In this document: positions 1-6,193 of the stretch, piece by piece | Layout of the letters: each line of letters opens with the position of its first letter | Position numbering within the stretch: the first letter of the stretch is position 1 | Assembly: GCA_031290405.1 (NCBI GenBank) | Contig: JAITNO010000079.1 | Location: 1-10,012, forward strand | Direction: 5' to 3' | Origin: Spirochaetaceae bacterium | GTDB taxonomy: Bacteria > Spirochaetota > Spirochaetia > Treponematales > Breznakiellaceae | DNA length: 10,012 nt | Made by a program: the position numbers and the translations under genes | The notes under the pieces: generated by a model | Databases searched by the model: none | The model's input: only the letters and a program-made list of their open reading frames with translations | What the model was told of the DNA's origin: nothing

Positions 1-1
1 C

Positions 2-673
2 GCCTACAGCGCGACCATGCTCCTCTTCGTCGTGGCCAACAAACTCACCTCGTCGGCAAACGTCATACTCTTGCAGTACAGCGCGCCCGTGTGGGCGGCA
101 ATCCTCGCCTGGATAATCATCAAGGAAAAGCCCCGCGCCGAGCACTGGGCGGGAACGGCCCTCGTCTTCGCCGGACTCTTCGTCTTCTTCAAGGATTCCT
201 TCGGCAACGGCGCCTTCAGCGGAGACGCCCTCGCCGTCGCCTCAGGCGTCGCCTTCGCCGCAAGCTCAGTCTTTTTGCGGATGATGAAGGACGCCGACCC
301 CGCGGACGGCCTCATCTTCTCCCACATCCTCACCGCCCTCTTCGCCGCGCCCTTCGCCATCCTCCATCCGCCCCACATCGACATGAAGACCGCCCTTACC
401 ATACTCTACATGGGCTTCATCCAGATAGGCGCCGCCTCCATCCTCTATTCCTACGGCCTCAAGAGGATCAGCGCCGTCGCCGCCATGCTCATATTCCCCA
501 TCGAGCCCATCTTAAACCCCCTCTGGGTGCTGCTTGTCGCCCGCGAAACGCCCGCTCTTTCGGCGATAACAGGCGGAGCCGTCATCGTCTTCGCCGTCTT
601 CGCGACAAACGTCGCGGGAGCCGTGCGCGACAAACGCGGCGCCCGCGCGCCCGCGCGCCAAACAACAGGGTAA
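2..673 (+). CDS. EamA/DMT-family inner-membrane transporter, 5' end missing
   Basis: The frame is open from the left edge of the window, so the first half of the gene lies outside it; the ATG at 17 is internal. The visible 223 residues are a series of hydrophobic segments separated by short charged loops. They fit the end of the first EamA repeat (the stretch LLQYSAPVWAAILAWIIIKE is typical) and a complete second repeat beginning near AGLFVFFKDSFG. Family members have about ten transmembrane helices in two repeats and export or exchange small metabolites across the inner membrane; substrate cannot be predicted from sequence. The C-terminus is a short basic cytoplasmic tail (RDKRGARAPARQTTG). 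Only 9 nt separate its stop from the FliG-like gene, so the two may be co-transcribed, although their functions appear unrelated. Coding-strand bases are strongly C-biased. Confidence 0.85.
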   Translation, partial: AYSATMLLFVVANKLTSSANVILLQYSAPVWAAILAWIIIKEKPRAEHWAGTALVFAGLFVFFKDSFGNGAFSGDALAVASGVAFAASSVFLRMMKDADPADGLIFSHILTALFAAPFAILHPPHIDMKTALTILYMGFIQIGAASILYSYGLKRISAVAAMLIFPIEPILNPLWVLLVARETPALSAITGGAVIVFAVFATNVAGAVRDKRGARAPARQTTG

Positions 674-682
674 CAAAAAAGC

Positions 683-1846
683 ATGAACGAAAACGAAAAG
701 CGCGGACGCGCCGCGTATAAAAAGACCCTTTCAAAAGCAAAAGACAAAGCGCGCGCCGCGCCGGAAGCGCGCCTCATCAAGACCCCGGACGCCCCGCCCG
801 CAGCCGCCGCCCCCCCCGCACCGCCGCCGGCAAAAAGCGACGGCGCCAAAAGCGAGAGCAAACACCGGCGAGTGGCAAAGTTCCTCATCCTCACAGGCGC
901 CGAGGAAGCGTCGAAAATCCTCACCCATCTGGAAACCGACCAGGTTGAGCGCATCACACAGGAAATCGCCGCGATACGCGGCATCCCGCCCGACGAGGCG
1001 GCGCGCATCCTCGAAGAGTTCGCCGACCTCCTCTCCGGAGCGTACAGCCGCGGCGGAGCCGCGCGAGGCGGCGCGGACGAGGCGCGAAAACTCCTCTATG
1101 CCGCGTTCGGAAGCGAAAAAGGCGAAGCGTTCCTGCGCCGCGCCGTCCCCGGATCCGACGAAACGCCCTTCAGCTTCCTCGAAGACTTTTCAGGCGAACA
1201 ACTCTCCCTCCTGCTCCGCGACGAAAGCCCCGCAACCGGCGCCCTCATCCTTTCACGGATCGCGCCGGCGCTTTCAGCCGCCGTCCTGTCCGCGGGGGAG
1301 GCCGCCTGGCGCAAAGAAACCGTCCGCCGCATAGGACGCCTCGGCCGCGTCAGCCCGGAAGTCCTCGCCCAAGTCGCCCAGAGCCTCCGCGAAAAAGCGC
1401 GCCGCCTCGGAAGCGCCGCAACAAGCGACGTCAACGGCAAAGAAACGCTCGCAGCCATCCTTAAACACACCGACCTCGCCGTCGGAGACAAAATCCTCTC
1501 CGACCTGTCCCACACCGACGCCGACCTAAGCCGCGACGTCAAAGAACTCCTCCACACGCTCGACGACGTCGTCAAAGCCGAAGACCGACCCATCCAGGAA
1601 AAACTCCACACCATGAGCGTCGCCGAAATCGCCACACTCATCAAAGGCCGCCCCGCCGCGTTCGCCGAAAAAATCCTCTCCAACGTCTCCGCGCACCGCC
1701 GCGTCGAAGTCCGCGTCGAATCCGACCTCATCGGCCCCATCACCAAAAAAGACGCCGAAGCCGCAATCAAAGCCTTCATGGAATGGTTCCGCAGCGGACG
1801 CGAAGACGGCTCCATCATCATGATCGACGACGAACTCGTCGAGTAA
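683..1846 (+). CDS. FliG-like flagellar motor switch protein (divergent, FliG1-type)
   Basis: 387 residues. FliG sits in the flagellar switch complex between the MS ring (FliF) and FliM, and its C-terminal domain takes torque from the stator. Residues 1-60 are a basic, Ala/Pro-rich low-complexity extension not found in typical FliG. From about 64 the FliG fold is recognisable: N-domain (VAKFLILTGAEEASKIL), middle domain near 165-245, and C-domain 255-387 with EDRPIQEKLHTM near 300-311, the GxxxxFAEKILSNVS segment near 322-336 and a GPI near 351-353. The usual EHPQ signature of the middle domain is altered to ESPA (181-184). Many spirochaetes carry two FliG genes: one with fliF/fliH that builds the motor, and an orphan FliG1. 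No other flagellar gene is nearby here, which favours the orphan type (inference). The start follows a weak AGGG 12 nt upstream. Usual FliG length is 330-350 residues; the excess is the N-terminal extension. Confidence 0.82.
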   Translation: MNENEKRGRAAYKKTLSKAKDKARAAPEARLIKTPDAPPAAAAPPAPPPAKSDGAKSESKHRRVAKFLILTGAEEASKILTHLETDQVERITQEIAAIRGIPPDEAARILEEFADLLSGAYSRGGAARGGADEARKLLYAAFGSEKGEAFLRRAVPGSDETPFSFLEDFSGEQLSLLLRDESPATGALILSRIAPALSAAVLSAGEAAWRKETVRRIGRLGRVSPEVLAQVAQSLREKARRLGSAATSDVNGKETLAAILKHTDLAVGDKILSDLSHTDADLSRDVKELLHTLDDVVKAEDRPIQEKLHTMSVAEIATLIKGRPAAFAEKILSNVSAHRRVEVRVESDLIGPITKKDAEAAIKAFMEWFRSGREDGSIIMIDDELVE

Positions 1847-1847
1847 A

Positions 1848-1961
1848 CCCCCCAGACCCCTTGGAGCCCCGCCCCCCCGCCTGGTCGCTGGGGGCGCAGC
1901 GCCGCAGGCCGCTATAAAAAACCTCCCAGACCCACCCGCAGCCTGGCGCACTCCCCACTTG
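1848..1961 (+). repeat. GC-rich intergenic dispersed repeat block, copy A
   Basis: This block lies between the FliG-like gene and the promoter at 1959. It starts with CCCCCCAGACCCC (1848-1860) and contains, at 1879-1921, a segment with the core GCGCAGCGCCGCAGGCCGC followed by an A-rich run. The same core occurs inverted at 8458-8500 and 9752-9795. The block ends in ACTCCCCACTTG (1950-1961), which recurs at 8638-8649 before the second array. GGCGCAGCGCC inside the core is an 11-base palindrome. I see no coding potential and no clear T-tract terminator for the FliG-like gene. Confidence 0.65.
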
Positions 1962-1987
1962 ACATATTTGAAAACATATGCAATACT
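1959..1987 (+). promoter_or_regulatory. Sigma70-type promoter with extended -10
   Basis: A perfect -35 TTGACA (1959-1964) is followed after 17 nt by AATACT (1982-1987), a 4/6 match to TATAAT. A TG one base before it (1979-1980) makes an extended -10. The predicted transcript starts near 1993-1996, at the first base or so of the 21-bp array. Everything to 2305 would then be a leader of about 310 nt for the gene at 2306. It is strong by motif but has not been shown to be active. Confidence 0.65.
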
Positions 1988-1994
1988 GTAAGCA

Positions 1995-2288
1995 ACGACG
2001 GCGCCGGGTAACAAAACGACGACGCCGGGTAACAAAACGACGGCGCCGGAGTATAAAACGACGGCGCCGGGTAACAAAACGACGACGCCGGGTAACAAAA
2101 CGACGACGCCGGAGGATAAAACGACGGCGCCGGGTAACAAAACGACGGCGCCGGGTAACAAAACGACGGCGCCGGGTAACAAAACGACGGCGTCGGGTAA
2201 CAAAACGACGGCGTCGGGTAACAAAACGACGGCGTCGGGTAACAAAACGACGACGTTGGAGGACAAAACAACGGCGTCAGCGGACACG
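1995..2288 (+). repeat. 21-bp tandem array 1, 13 clear units plus one degenerate
   Basis: Units start at 1995, 2016, 2037 and every 21 bp to 2268. Each unit is ACGAC, then a hexamer, then a 10-nt tail, usually GGGTAACAAA. The hexamer is GGCGCC in units 1, 3, 4, 7, 8 and 9; GACGCC in units 2, 5 and 6; GGCGTC in units 10-12 and 14; GACGTT in unit 13. The tail changes to GGAGTATAAA, GGAGGATAAA or GGAGGACAAA in units 3, 6 and 13. Period and phase have no indels. The array stops 4 nt before the ribosome binding site of the 2306 gene. In the frame of that gene most units contain TAA, so the array cannot be an N-terminal extension. Units 1-3 and 4-6 show a 63-bp higher-order pattern. Confidence 0.95.
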
Positions 2289-2305
2289 CCGCAAAGGAGA
2301 AAACA

Positions 2306-3016
2306 ATGTCAGGAAGTTACATCCCAAGACCCGACGCAAAATTCACGTCGTGGTTCGACAACTTAGCGCGAAACGTGGAGCTCCACACAACAGGAACGCC
2401 CCCAGATTGGAGCCACATCCCCGCGGAAGCCACAACCGCGTTCATGGAGGCTTACGGAAGGTGGAAAAACGCCGCCCAAGCGGCAAAAAACGACCCAACC
2501 CCGTCGAAAAAGAAGGAAAAAACCCGCGTGCGGGAGGCGGAAGAAACAAACGCGATCCGCCCGTACGTAAAACAGTACCTGCACTTTCCACCCGTCACCA
2601 ACGAACAACGAGACGCGGCGGGAATCCCCAACCATAAAAAGTCCGGCAGAGGCGGCGCCGTCGCCGACCCCACCGACCACGTGGAATACGAATTCATCAT
2701 CGACCCCGTAGGCCGCAGAATAATCGTCAAGTTCCGCATCCTCGGAAGCTCGCACTGGGGCAAAGGACGCTACCACAGCGTCGAAATCCGCTACTGGATC
2801 TTGCCCCTCGACGCGCCGGCGCCCGTCGACGCCAGCGCCCCCGGCTGGCAAAGCGACACGGACACCGCCTCACCCTGGGAAATAACCGGCGGCGGCGAAG
2901 ACTCAGGCAAACGCATCTGGATCGCCATGCGCTGGAAAAACCGCTCAACCGGCGGCAAAACCCAAAAAAACGGCAGGGGCCCCTGGAGCGAAATCAGAGG
3001 CGTCGTCGTCCCGTAA
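2306..3016 (+). CDS. Uncharacterised protein, gut-spirochaete family with PPVT..QR..GIPN and GPWSEI motifs
   Basis: 236 residues with a strong ribosome binding site (AAAGGAG, 2293-2299, 6 nt from ATG). There is no signal peptide or membrane segment, so it is probably cytoplasmic. The N-terminal part (about 1-95) looks helical, opening with YIPRPDAKFTSWFDNL, and contains a basic stretch KKKEKTRVR near 68-75. A short conserved block follows near 91-110 (YLHFPPVTNEQRDAAGIPNH). From 125 the protein is beta-rich, ending in IWIAMRWKN and GPWSEIRGVVVP, which resembles the last strands of a fibronectin-III-like domain. I recognise this arrangement from a family of hypothetical proteins of about 200-230 residues in gut spirochaetes and other gut bacteria. 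Its function is unknown and I cannot propose one. It appears to be a single-gene unit with its own promoter and a repetitive leader. Base usage is A/C-rich. Confidence 0.85.
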   Translation: MSGSYIPRPDAKFTSWFDNLARNVELHTTGTPPDWSHIPAEATTAFMEAYGRWKNAAQAAKNDPTPSKKKEKTRVREAEETNAIRPYVKQYLHFPPVTNEQRDAAGIPNHKKSGRGGAVADPTDHVEYEFIIDPVGRRIIVKFRILGSSHWGKGRYHSVEIRYWILPLDAPAPVDASAPGWQSDTDTASPWEITGGGEDSGKRIWIAMRWKNRSTGGKTQKNGRGPWSEIRGVVVP

Positions 3017-3097
3017 GAAACCGCGCGGAAAGAGAAAGGAGCGGAGGCCCGCGCCCCCCCCTTTATCTTAATCGAGGAATGGGGTAGCCTTGCGGCG
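3017..3097 (+). other. Short intergenic spacer before the topoisomerase gene with weak inverted repeat
   Basis: GCGCGG (3023-3028) can pair with CCGCGC (3049-3054), followed by a C-run and CTTTATCTT. It is a poor terminator candidate because the loop is long and there is no T-tract. I found no convincing promoter here, although transcription of the downstream group would be expected to start in or before this stretch. GAGG at 3074-3077 is too far from the ATG at 3098 to be a normal ribosome binding site. Confidence 0.25.
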
Positions 3098-5068
3098 ATG
3101 GCGTACATCAAACATATTTTTGACAAGAATTTCCTCGAATACGCGTCCTATGTGATTAGGGATCGGGCGATTCCCGACCTGGAGGACGGGCTCAAGCCCG
3201 TGCAGCGGCGGATTTTGCACTCGCTGTTCGAGATGGACGACGGGAAGTTCCACAAGGTGGCCAACGTGGTGGGCCACTGCATGCAGTACCACCCGCACGG
3301 CGACCAGTCGATTGGGGACGCGCTGGTGGCGCTTGCCAACAAAGAGCTCTTCATCGAAAAGCAGGGGAACTTCGGCAACATTTCGACCGGCGACCGCGCG
3401 TCGGCGGCGCGCTACATCGAATGCCGCGCGACGCCCCTGGCGAAGGATATTTTCTACAATCCCAAGATCACCGAATACGCGGACTCTTACGACGGCAGGA
3501 AGAAGGAACCGCAGCTCTTTCCGGCGAAGATTCCCGTCGTGCTGATTGCCGGCGCCGAGGGCATCGCCGTCGGGATGTCCACGAAGATCCTGCCGCACAA
3601 CGCGCTGGAGGTTCTGGAGGCGGAAAAGGCGTGTCTGAACGGCAAGAAGTTCGAGCTCCGCCCGGATTTTCCGACGGGGGGACTGGTGGACGCGTCGGAA
3701 TACCGCGACGGAAACGGCCGTGTGCTGGTGCGGGCGAAGCTGGACACGAGCGACCCGAAAAGGATTGTGGTTCGGGAGCTTCCCTTCGGCTCGACGACGG
3801 AAAGCCTGATTGCGAGCGTGGAGAACGCGGCGAAGGCGGGAAGGCTGAAGATTCAGTCCATCGACGATTTTACGACGGAAAAGGTGGAGATAGAGATTAA
3901 GCTTTCCCGCGGGGTCTATTCTGAAGAAACGGTTGACGCGCTTTTCGCCTGGACGGAATGCGAACAGATGATTTCCGTGCAGCTTCTGGTGATTAAAGAC
4001 AACTTCCCCCGCGTAACGACGGTTACGGACATCGTGAAGCACCACGCGAAGCAGCTCGTGGGGATACTGACGAAGGAGCTTGAGCTTGAGAAAAAGGAAT
4101 TGCTGGACAAGCGCCACATCCGCACGCTTGAGCGGATTTTTATCGAAGAGCGGATATACAAGGGGATCGAAGCCCAGAAGACGGCGGAGGCGGTGCTTGA
4201 GGCGGTGCTGACGGGCTTTGCGCCCTTTATGAAAGAGGTTGGGCCGCGCGGGGTGGGCGGCGAGGACGTCGAACGCCTCTTGAAGATTCCGATTCGCCGC
4301 ATCTCGCTCTACGACATCAACAAGGCGCGCAGCGAGATGAACGAGATTAAGGCGCGCATAAAAGAGATTGACGCCCACCTTAAAAACATCGTGGCCTACG
4401 CGGTTTCGTTTCTGGACGGGATTGCCGCAAAGATTCAGGCGAACGAGGATTTGGGCCGCGGGGCGCGGCGTACGTTTGTCGGCGCGTTCGGGAAGACGAA
4501 CGTCAAAGAGGTCGTTAAAAAAGACGCGGTGTTGCGGTATGACGCGGAAAAGGGCTATGTGGGCACGGCGGTTGCGGGCGCGGCGGTTGCCCAGGTCTCT
4601 CCGTTCGACAGGATTCTGATTGTCAGGAGGAACGGCACGTGGACGGTGCGGGACGTTCAGGAAAAGGCGTTTGTGGGCGAGGGGGCGTGGTGGATCGGCG
4701 TTGCGGACAAGGAGGCTCTGGCGAAGACGGTGTGGACGGTCGTCTATCGGGACAAGAATACTCATCTTGCGTACGTTAAGCGCTGCGTCATCGAGGGCTG
4801 GATTATGAACCGGGATTATTCCCTTGTGGGCGGCGGGGCGGTCGAACCGGAGGACGCCTGCTATGAGGCGTTGCTTGTTTCACAAAAACAAAAGTTTACG
4901 TTTACGGCTTACTATGCGCCGAAGCCGCGCTTGAAGGTGTTAAAAGAAGAGTTTAAGGCGCAGCGGTTTATCGTCAAGGGAATTAAGGCGGCGGGTGTGC
5001 GGCTTTCCCCCAAGGCGGTAAAAAAGATAGAGCTTAACAAAGATAAAGATACGGATAAGGATGCGTAA
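3098..5068 (+). CDS. parC: Type IIA DNA topoisomerase subunit A (topoisomerase IV, ParC-like)
   Basis: 656 residues. The A subunit cuts and rejoins both DNA strands through a tyrosine-DNA link, working with a ParE/GyrB-type ATPase to decatenate or relax DNA. The N-terminus YASYVIRDRAIPDLEDGLKP is diagnostic. VANVVGH and QYHPHGD (about 54-69) form the DNA gate, and the catalytic Tyr is Y106 in SAARYIECR. IAGAEGIAVGMSTKILPHN (about 151-169) is also conserved. The coiled-coil tower region covers roughly 330-440, and a shortened C-terminal domain with FVGEGAWW covers 480-656. Length and the RYIECR form match the short class found in Bacteroidetes and spirochaetes rather than E. coli ParC (752 aa) or GyrA (875 aa), so GyrA is less likely. 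No upstream start codon is in frame nearby. No ParE gene is adjacent in the window. Coding bases are G/T-biased, unlike the C-biased neighbours. Its stop overlaps the next gene's ribosome binding site. Confidence 0.9.
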   Translation: MAYIKHIFDKNFLEYASYVIRDRAIPDLEDGLKPVQRRILHSLFEMDDGKFHKVANVVGHCMQYHPHGDQSIGDALVALANKELFIEKQGNFGNISTGDRASAARYIECRATPLAKDIFYNPKITEYADSYDGRKKEPQLFPAKIPVVLIAGAEGIAVGMSTKILPHNALEVLEAEKACLNGKKFELRPDFPTGGLVDASEYRDGNGRVLVRAKLDTSDPKRIVVRELPFGSTTESLIASVENAAKAGRLKIQSIDDFTTEKVEIEIKLSRGVYSEETVDALFAWTECEQMISVQLLVIKDNFPRVTTVTDIVKHHAKQLVGILTKELELEKKELLDKRHIRTLERIFIEERIYKGIEAQKTAEAVLEAVLTGFAPFMKEVGPRGVGGEDVERLLKIPIRRISLYDINKARSEMNEIKARIKEIDAHLKNIVAYAVSFLDGIAAKIQANEDLGRGARRTFVGAFGKTNVKEVVKKDAVLRYDAEKGYVGTAVAGAAVAQVSPFDRILIVRRNGTWTVRDVQEKAFVGEGAWWIGVADKEALAKTVWTVVYRDKNTHLAYVKRCVIEGWIMNRDYSLVGGGAVEPEDACYEALLVSQKQKFTFTAYYAPKPRLKVLKEEFKAQRFIVKGIKAAGVRLSPKAVKKIELNKDKDTDKDA

Positions 5069-5080
5069 AAGGAGACGACG

Positions 5081-6163
5081 ATGAATATGAAAGTGTATGC
5101 GACAAAGACGACGACGGACATTGCGCCGGACGGCAAGGGCCTCGAACTGAGCGCCGCGGAGAATCTTGACATTGTGATTGACGCGACGGCGGGCATCGGC
5201 GCGGAGGAACAGGAAGAGATTATTGCGAACCTTGACGCCATTGCGGGCAGGAACCGCATCACGAGCGCGCCTGTAAGGGTTGCGGCAAAGAAGCGCGGCC
5301 TTATGCTTCCCGTGGCGATCAACGCGGCGGCGCTTGTTGCGCTGGCCGGCGGCTTGTTCTTATTGTGGACCTTCTATAAACAAAACGATGCGATCATCAG
5401 GACGGACAAGGGGCAGCTCAATTCCGCCGAGGGGAAGCTGCTCGAAGAGATGCGGACGGAGTTTGACGCGGCGCGGGCGGAAATCGACAAGCTGAATTCA
5501 AACTTGGAACGCGCCACCCTCTTTGAATGGCAGATGAGCGGGTTCTACAGCGCGGTAAACGACTACTTCCGCGAGGGAAAGCTGGCGCAGGCGCGGGACG
5601 CGATGGAATCGATGCGCGATTTTGTAAACACCCCCTCCTTCCGCGACGTAAGGCAGATTGAAGAGCGAAGGGAGATAAACCTTGCGACAATCGACGCCAT
5701 GTCGTACATGATCGACGAGTCGATGCGCGCCGGCAGGGTGACCGAAGAGATGAACGCGGCCGCAAAGATCGCCCAGGACGCCCTGAGCGACAAGGAAGCC
5801 GCCGAGACGCGCGCCGCCGCGCTCGAGGCGGAACTGAGCAGCGCGCAAGCGGCGTCGCGGAAGACGATTGACGCGTTAAGCAGCCAGAACGCCCAGAAGG
5901 ACCAAGCGGTCGCGGCGCGGGACAGCGCGTTTGCCGAGCTTAAATCGCAGGCGGCGTCGTTCCAGCAGACCATCGCGTCGAATCAACAGACGATAGGCGC
6001 CCTGCGCTCCGAAGTAAGCGCGTACAAGCAAAAGATCGACGCGGTGAGCGCCGCAGTGGCGCCGGCGGCGCCTGCCGCCGCCGGCTCAGGCTCTGCGGCG
6101 CTTGACGCCGCAAGACAACAGGCGGCGAACGCGCAGAGCGAGCTCGACAAGGCCTTCGAATGA
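5081..6163 (+). CDS. Membrane-anchored coiled-coil protein of unknown function
   Basis: 360 residues. The ribosome binding site AAAGGAG (5068-5074) shares its first base with the last base of the topoisomerase stop codon and lies 6 nt before the ATG, so translation is probably coupled. Residues 1-70 are an acidic, mainly helical cytoplasmic domain. A basic flank (AAKKRG) precedes one transmembrane helix at about 74-98 (LPVAINAAALVALAGGLFLL). The rest is Ala/Glu/Gln/Lys-rich and predicted as coiled coil, in two stretches (about 110-150 and 225-325). Between them, a FREGKLAQARDAMESM segment near 160-180 resembles a single TPR-like helix pair. The C-terminus has an Ala/Pro linker (near 327-340) and a final helix. 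By the positive-inside rule the long C-terminal part would be periplasmic. I recognise no named family, though similar proteins seem to occur in treponemes. A structural or envelope-scaffold role is possible but is a guess. Confidence 0.8.
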   Translation: MNMKVYATKTTTDIAPDGKGLELSAAENLDIVIDATAGIGAEEQEEIIANLDAIAGRNRITSAPVRVAAKKRGLMLPVAINAAALVALAGGLFLLWTFYKQNDAIIRTDKGQLNSAEGKLLEEMRTEFDAARAEIDKLNSNLERATLFEWQMSGFYSAVNDYFREGKLAQARDAMESMRDFVNTPSFRDVRQIEERREINLATIDAMSYMIDESMRAGRVTEEMNAAAKIAQDALSDKEAAETRAAALEAELSSAQAASRKTIDALSSQNAQKDQAVAARDSAFAELKSQAASFQQTIASNQQTIGALRSEVSAYKQKIDAVSAAVAPAAPAAAGSGSAALDAARQQAANAQSELDKAFE

Positions 6164-6171
6164 AGGCCCTT
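6151..6171 (+). terminator. Hairpin across the stop codon, weak terminator or attenuator candidate
   Basis: GGCCTTC (6151-6157) and GAAGGCC (6162-6168) form a 7-bp stem around a GAAT loop. The stem contains the TGA stop of the coiled-coil gene and is followed by only CTTT. The T-tract is too short for a confident terminator; it could act as partial attenuation or mRNA end protection before the MATE gene. Confidence 0.3.
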
Positions 6172-6193
6172 TGAATGAAGGTCGAGCGGCTTC

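Noticed and set aside
1526..2287. Minus-strand frames through array 1 (VVLLPGA or PSFCYPA heptads)
   Set aside because: They are products of the repeat period, and the longer one overlaps the FliG-like gene out of frame. No ribosome binding site or recognisable domain.
1995..2288. CRISPR array
   Set aside because: The repeats are contiguous 21-bp units with no unique spacers of typical length, and no cas gene is present.
1995..2288. Plasmid-type iteron origin
   Set aside because: Unit length and helical phasing fit iterons, but there is no Rep gene, no DnaA boxes and no AT-rich region next to the array.
1978..2637. Plus-strand reading frame encoding RRRRVTK heptads (219 aa)
   Set aside because: Its ATG lies inside the promoter with no ribosome binding site, and its second half runs out of frame through the 2306 gene. 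A 21-bp period keeps several frames open by default.
2306..3016. Integron gene cassette
   Set aside because: No attC-like imperfect palindrome with R and L boxes flanks the gene, and there is no integrase.
3068..4765. Long minus-strand reading frame opposite the topoisomerase (565 aa)
   Set aside because: It is a shadow caused by high GC content; the plus-strand protein has clear family motifs, including the catalytic Tyr.
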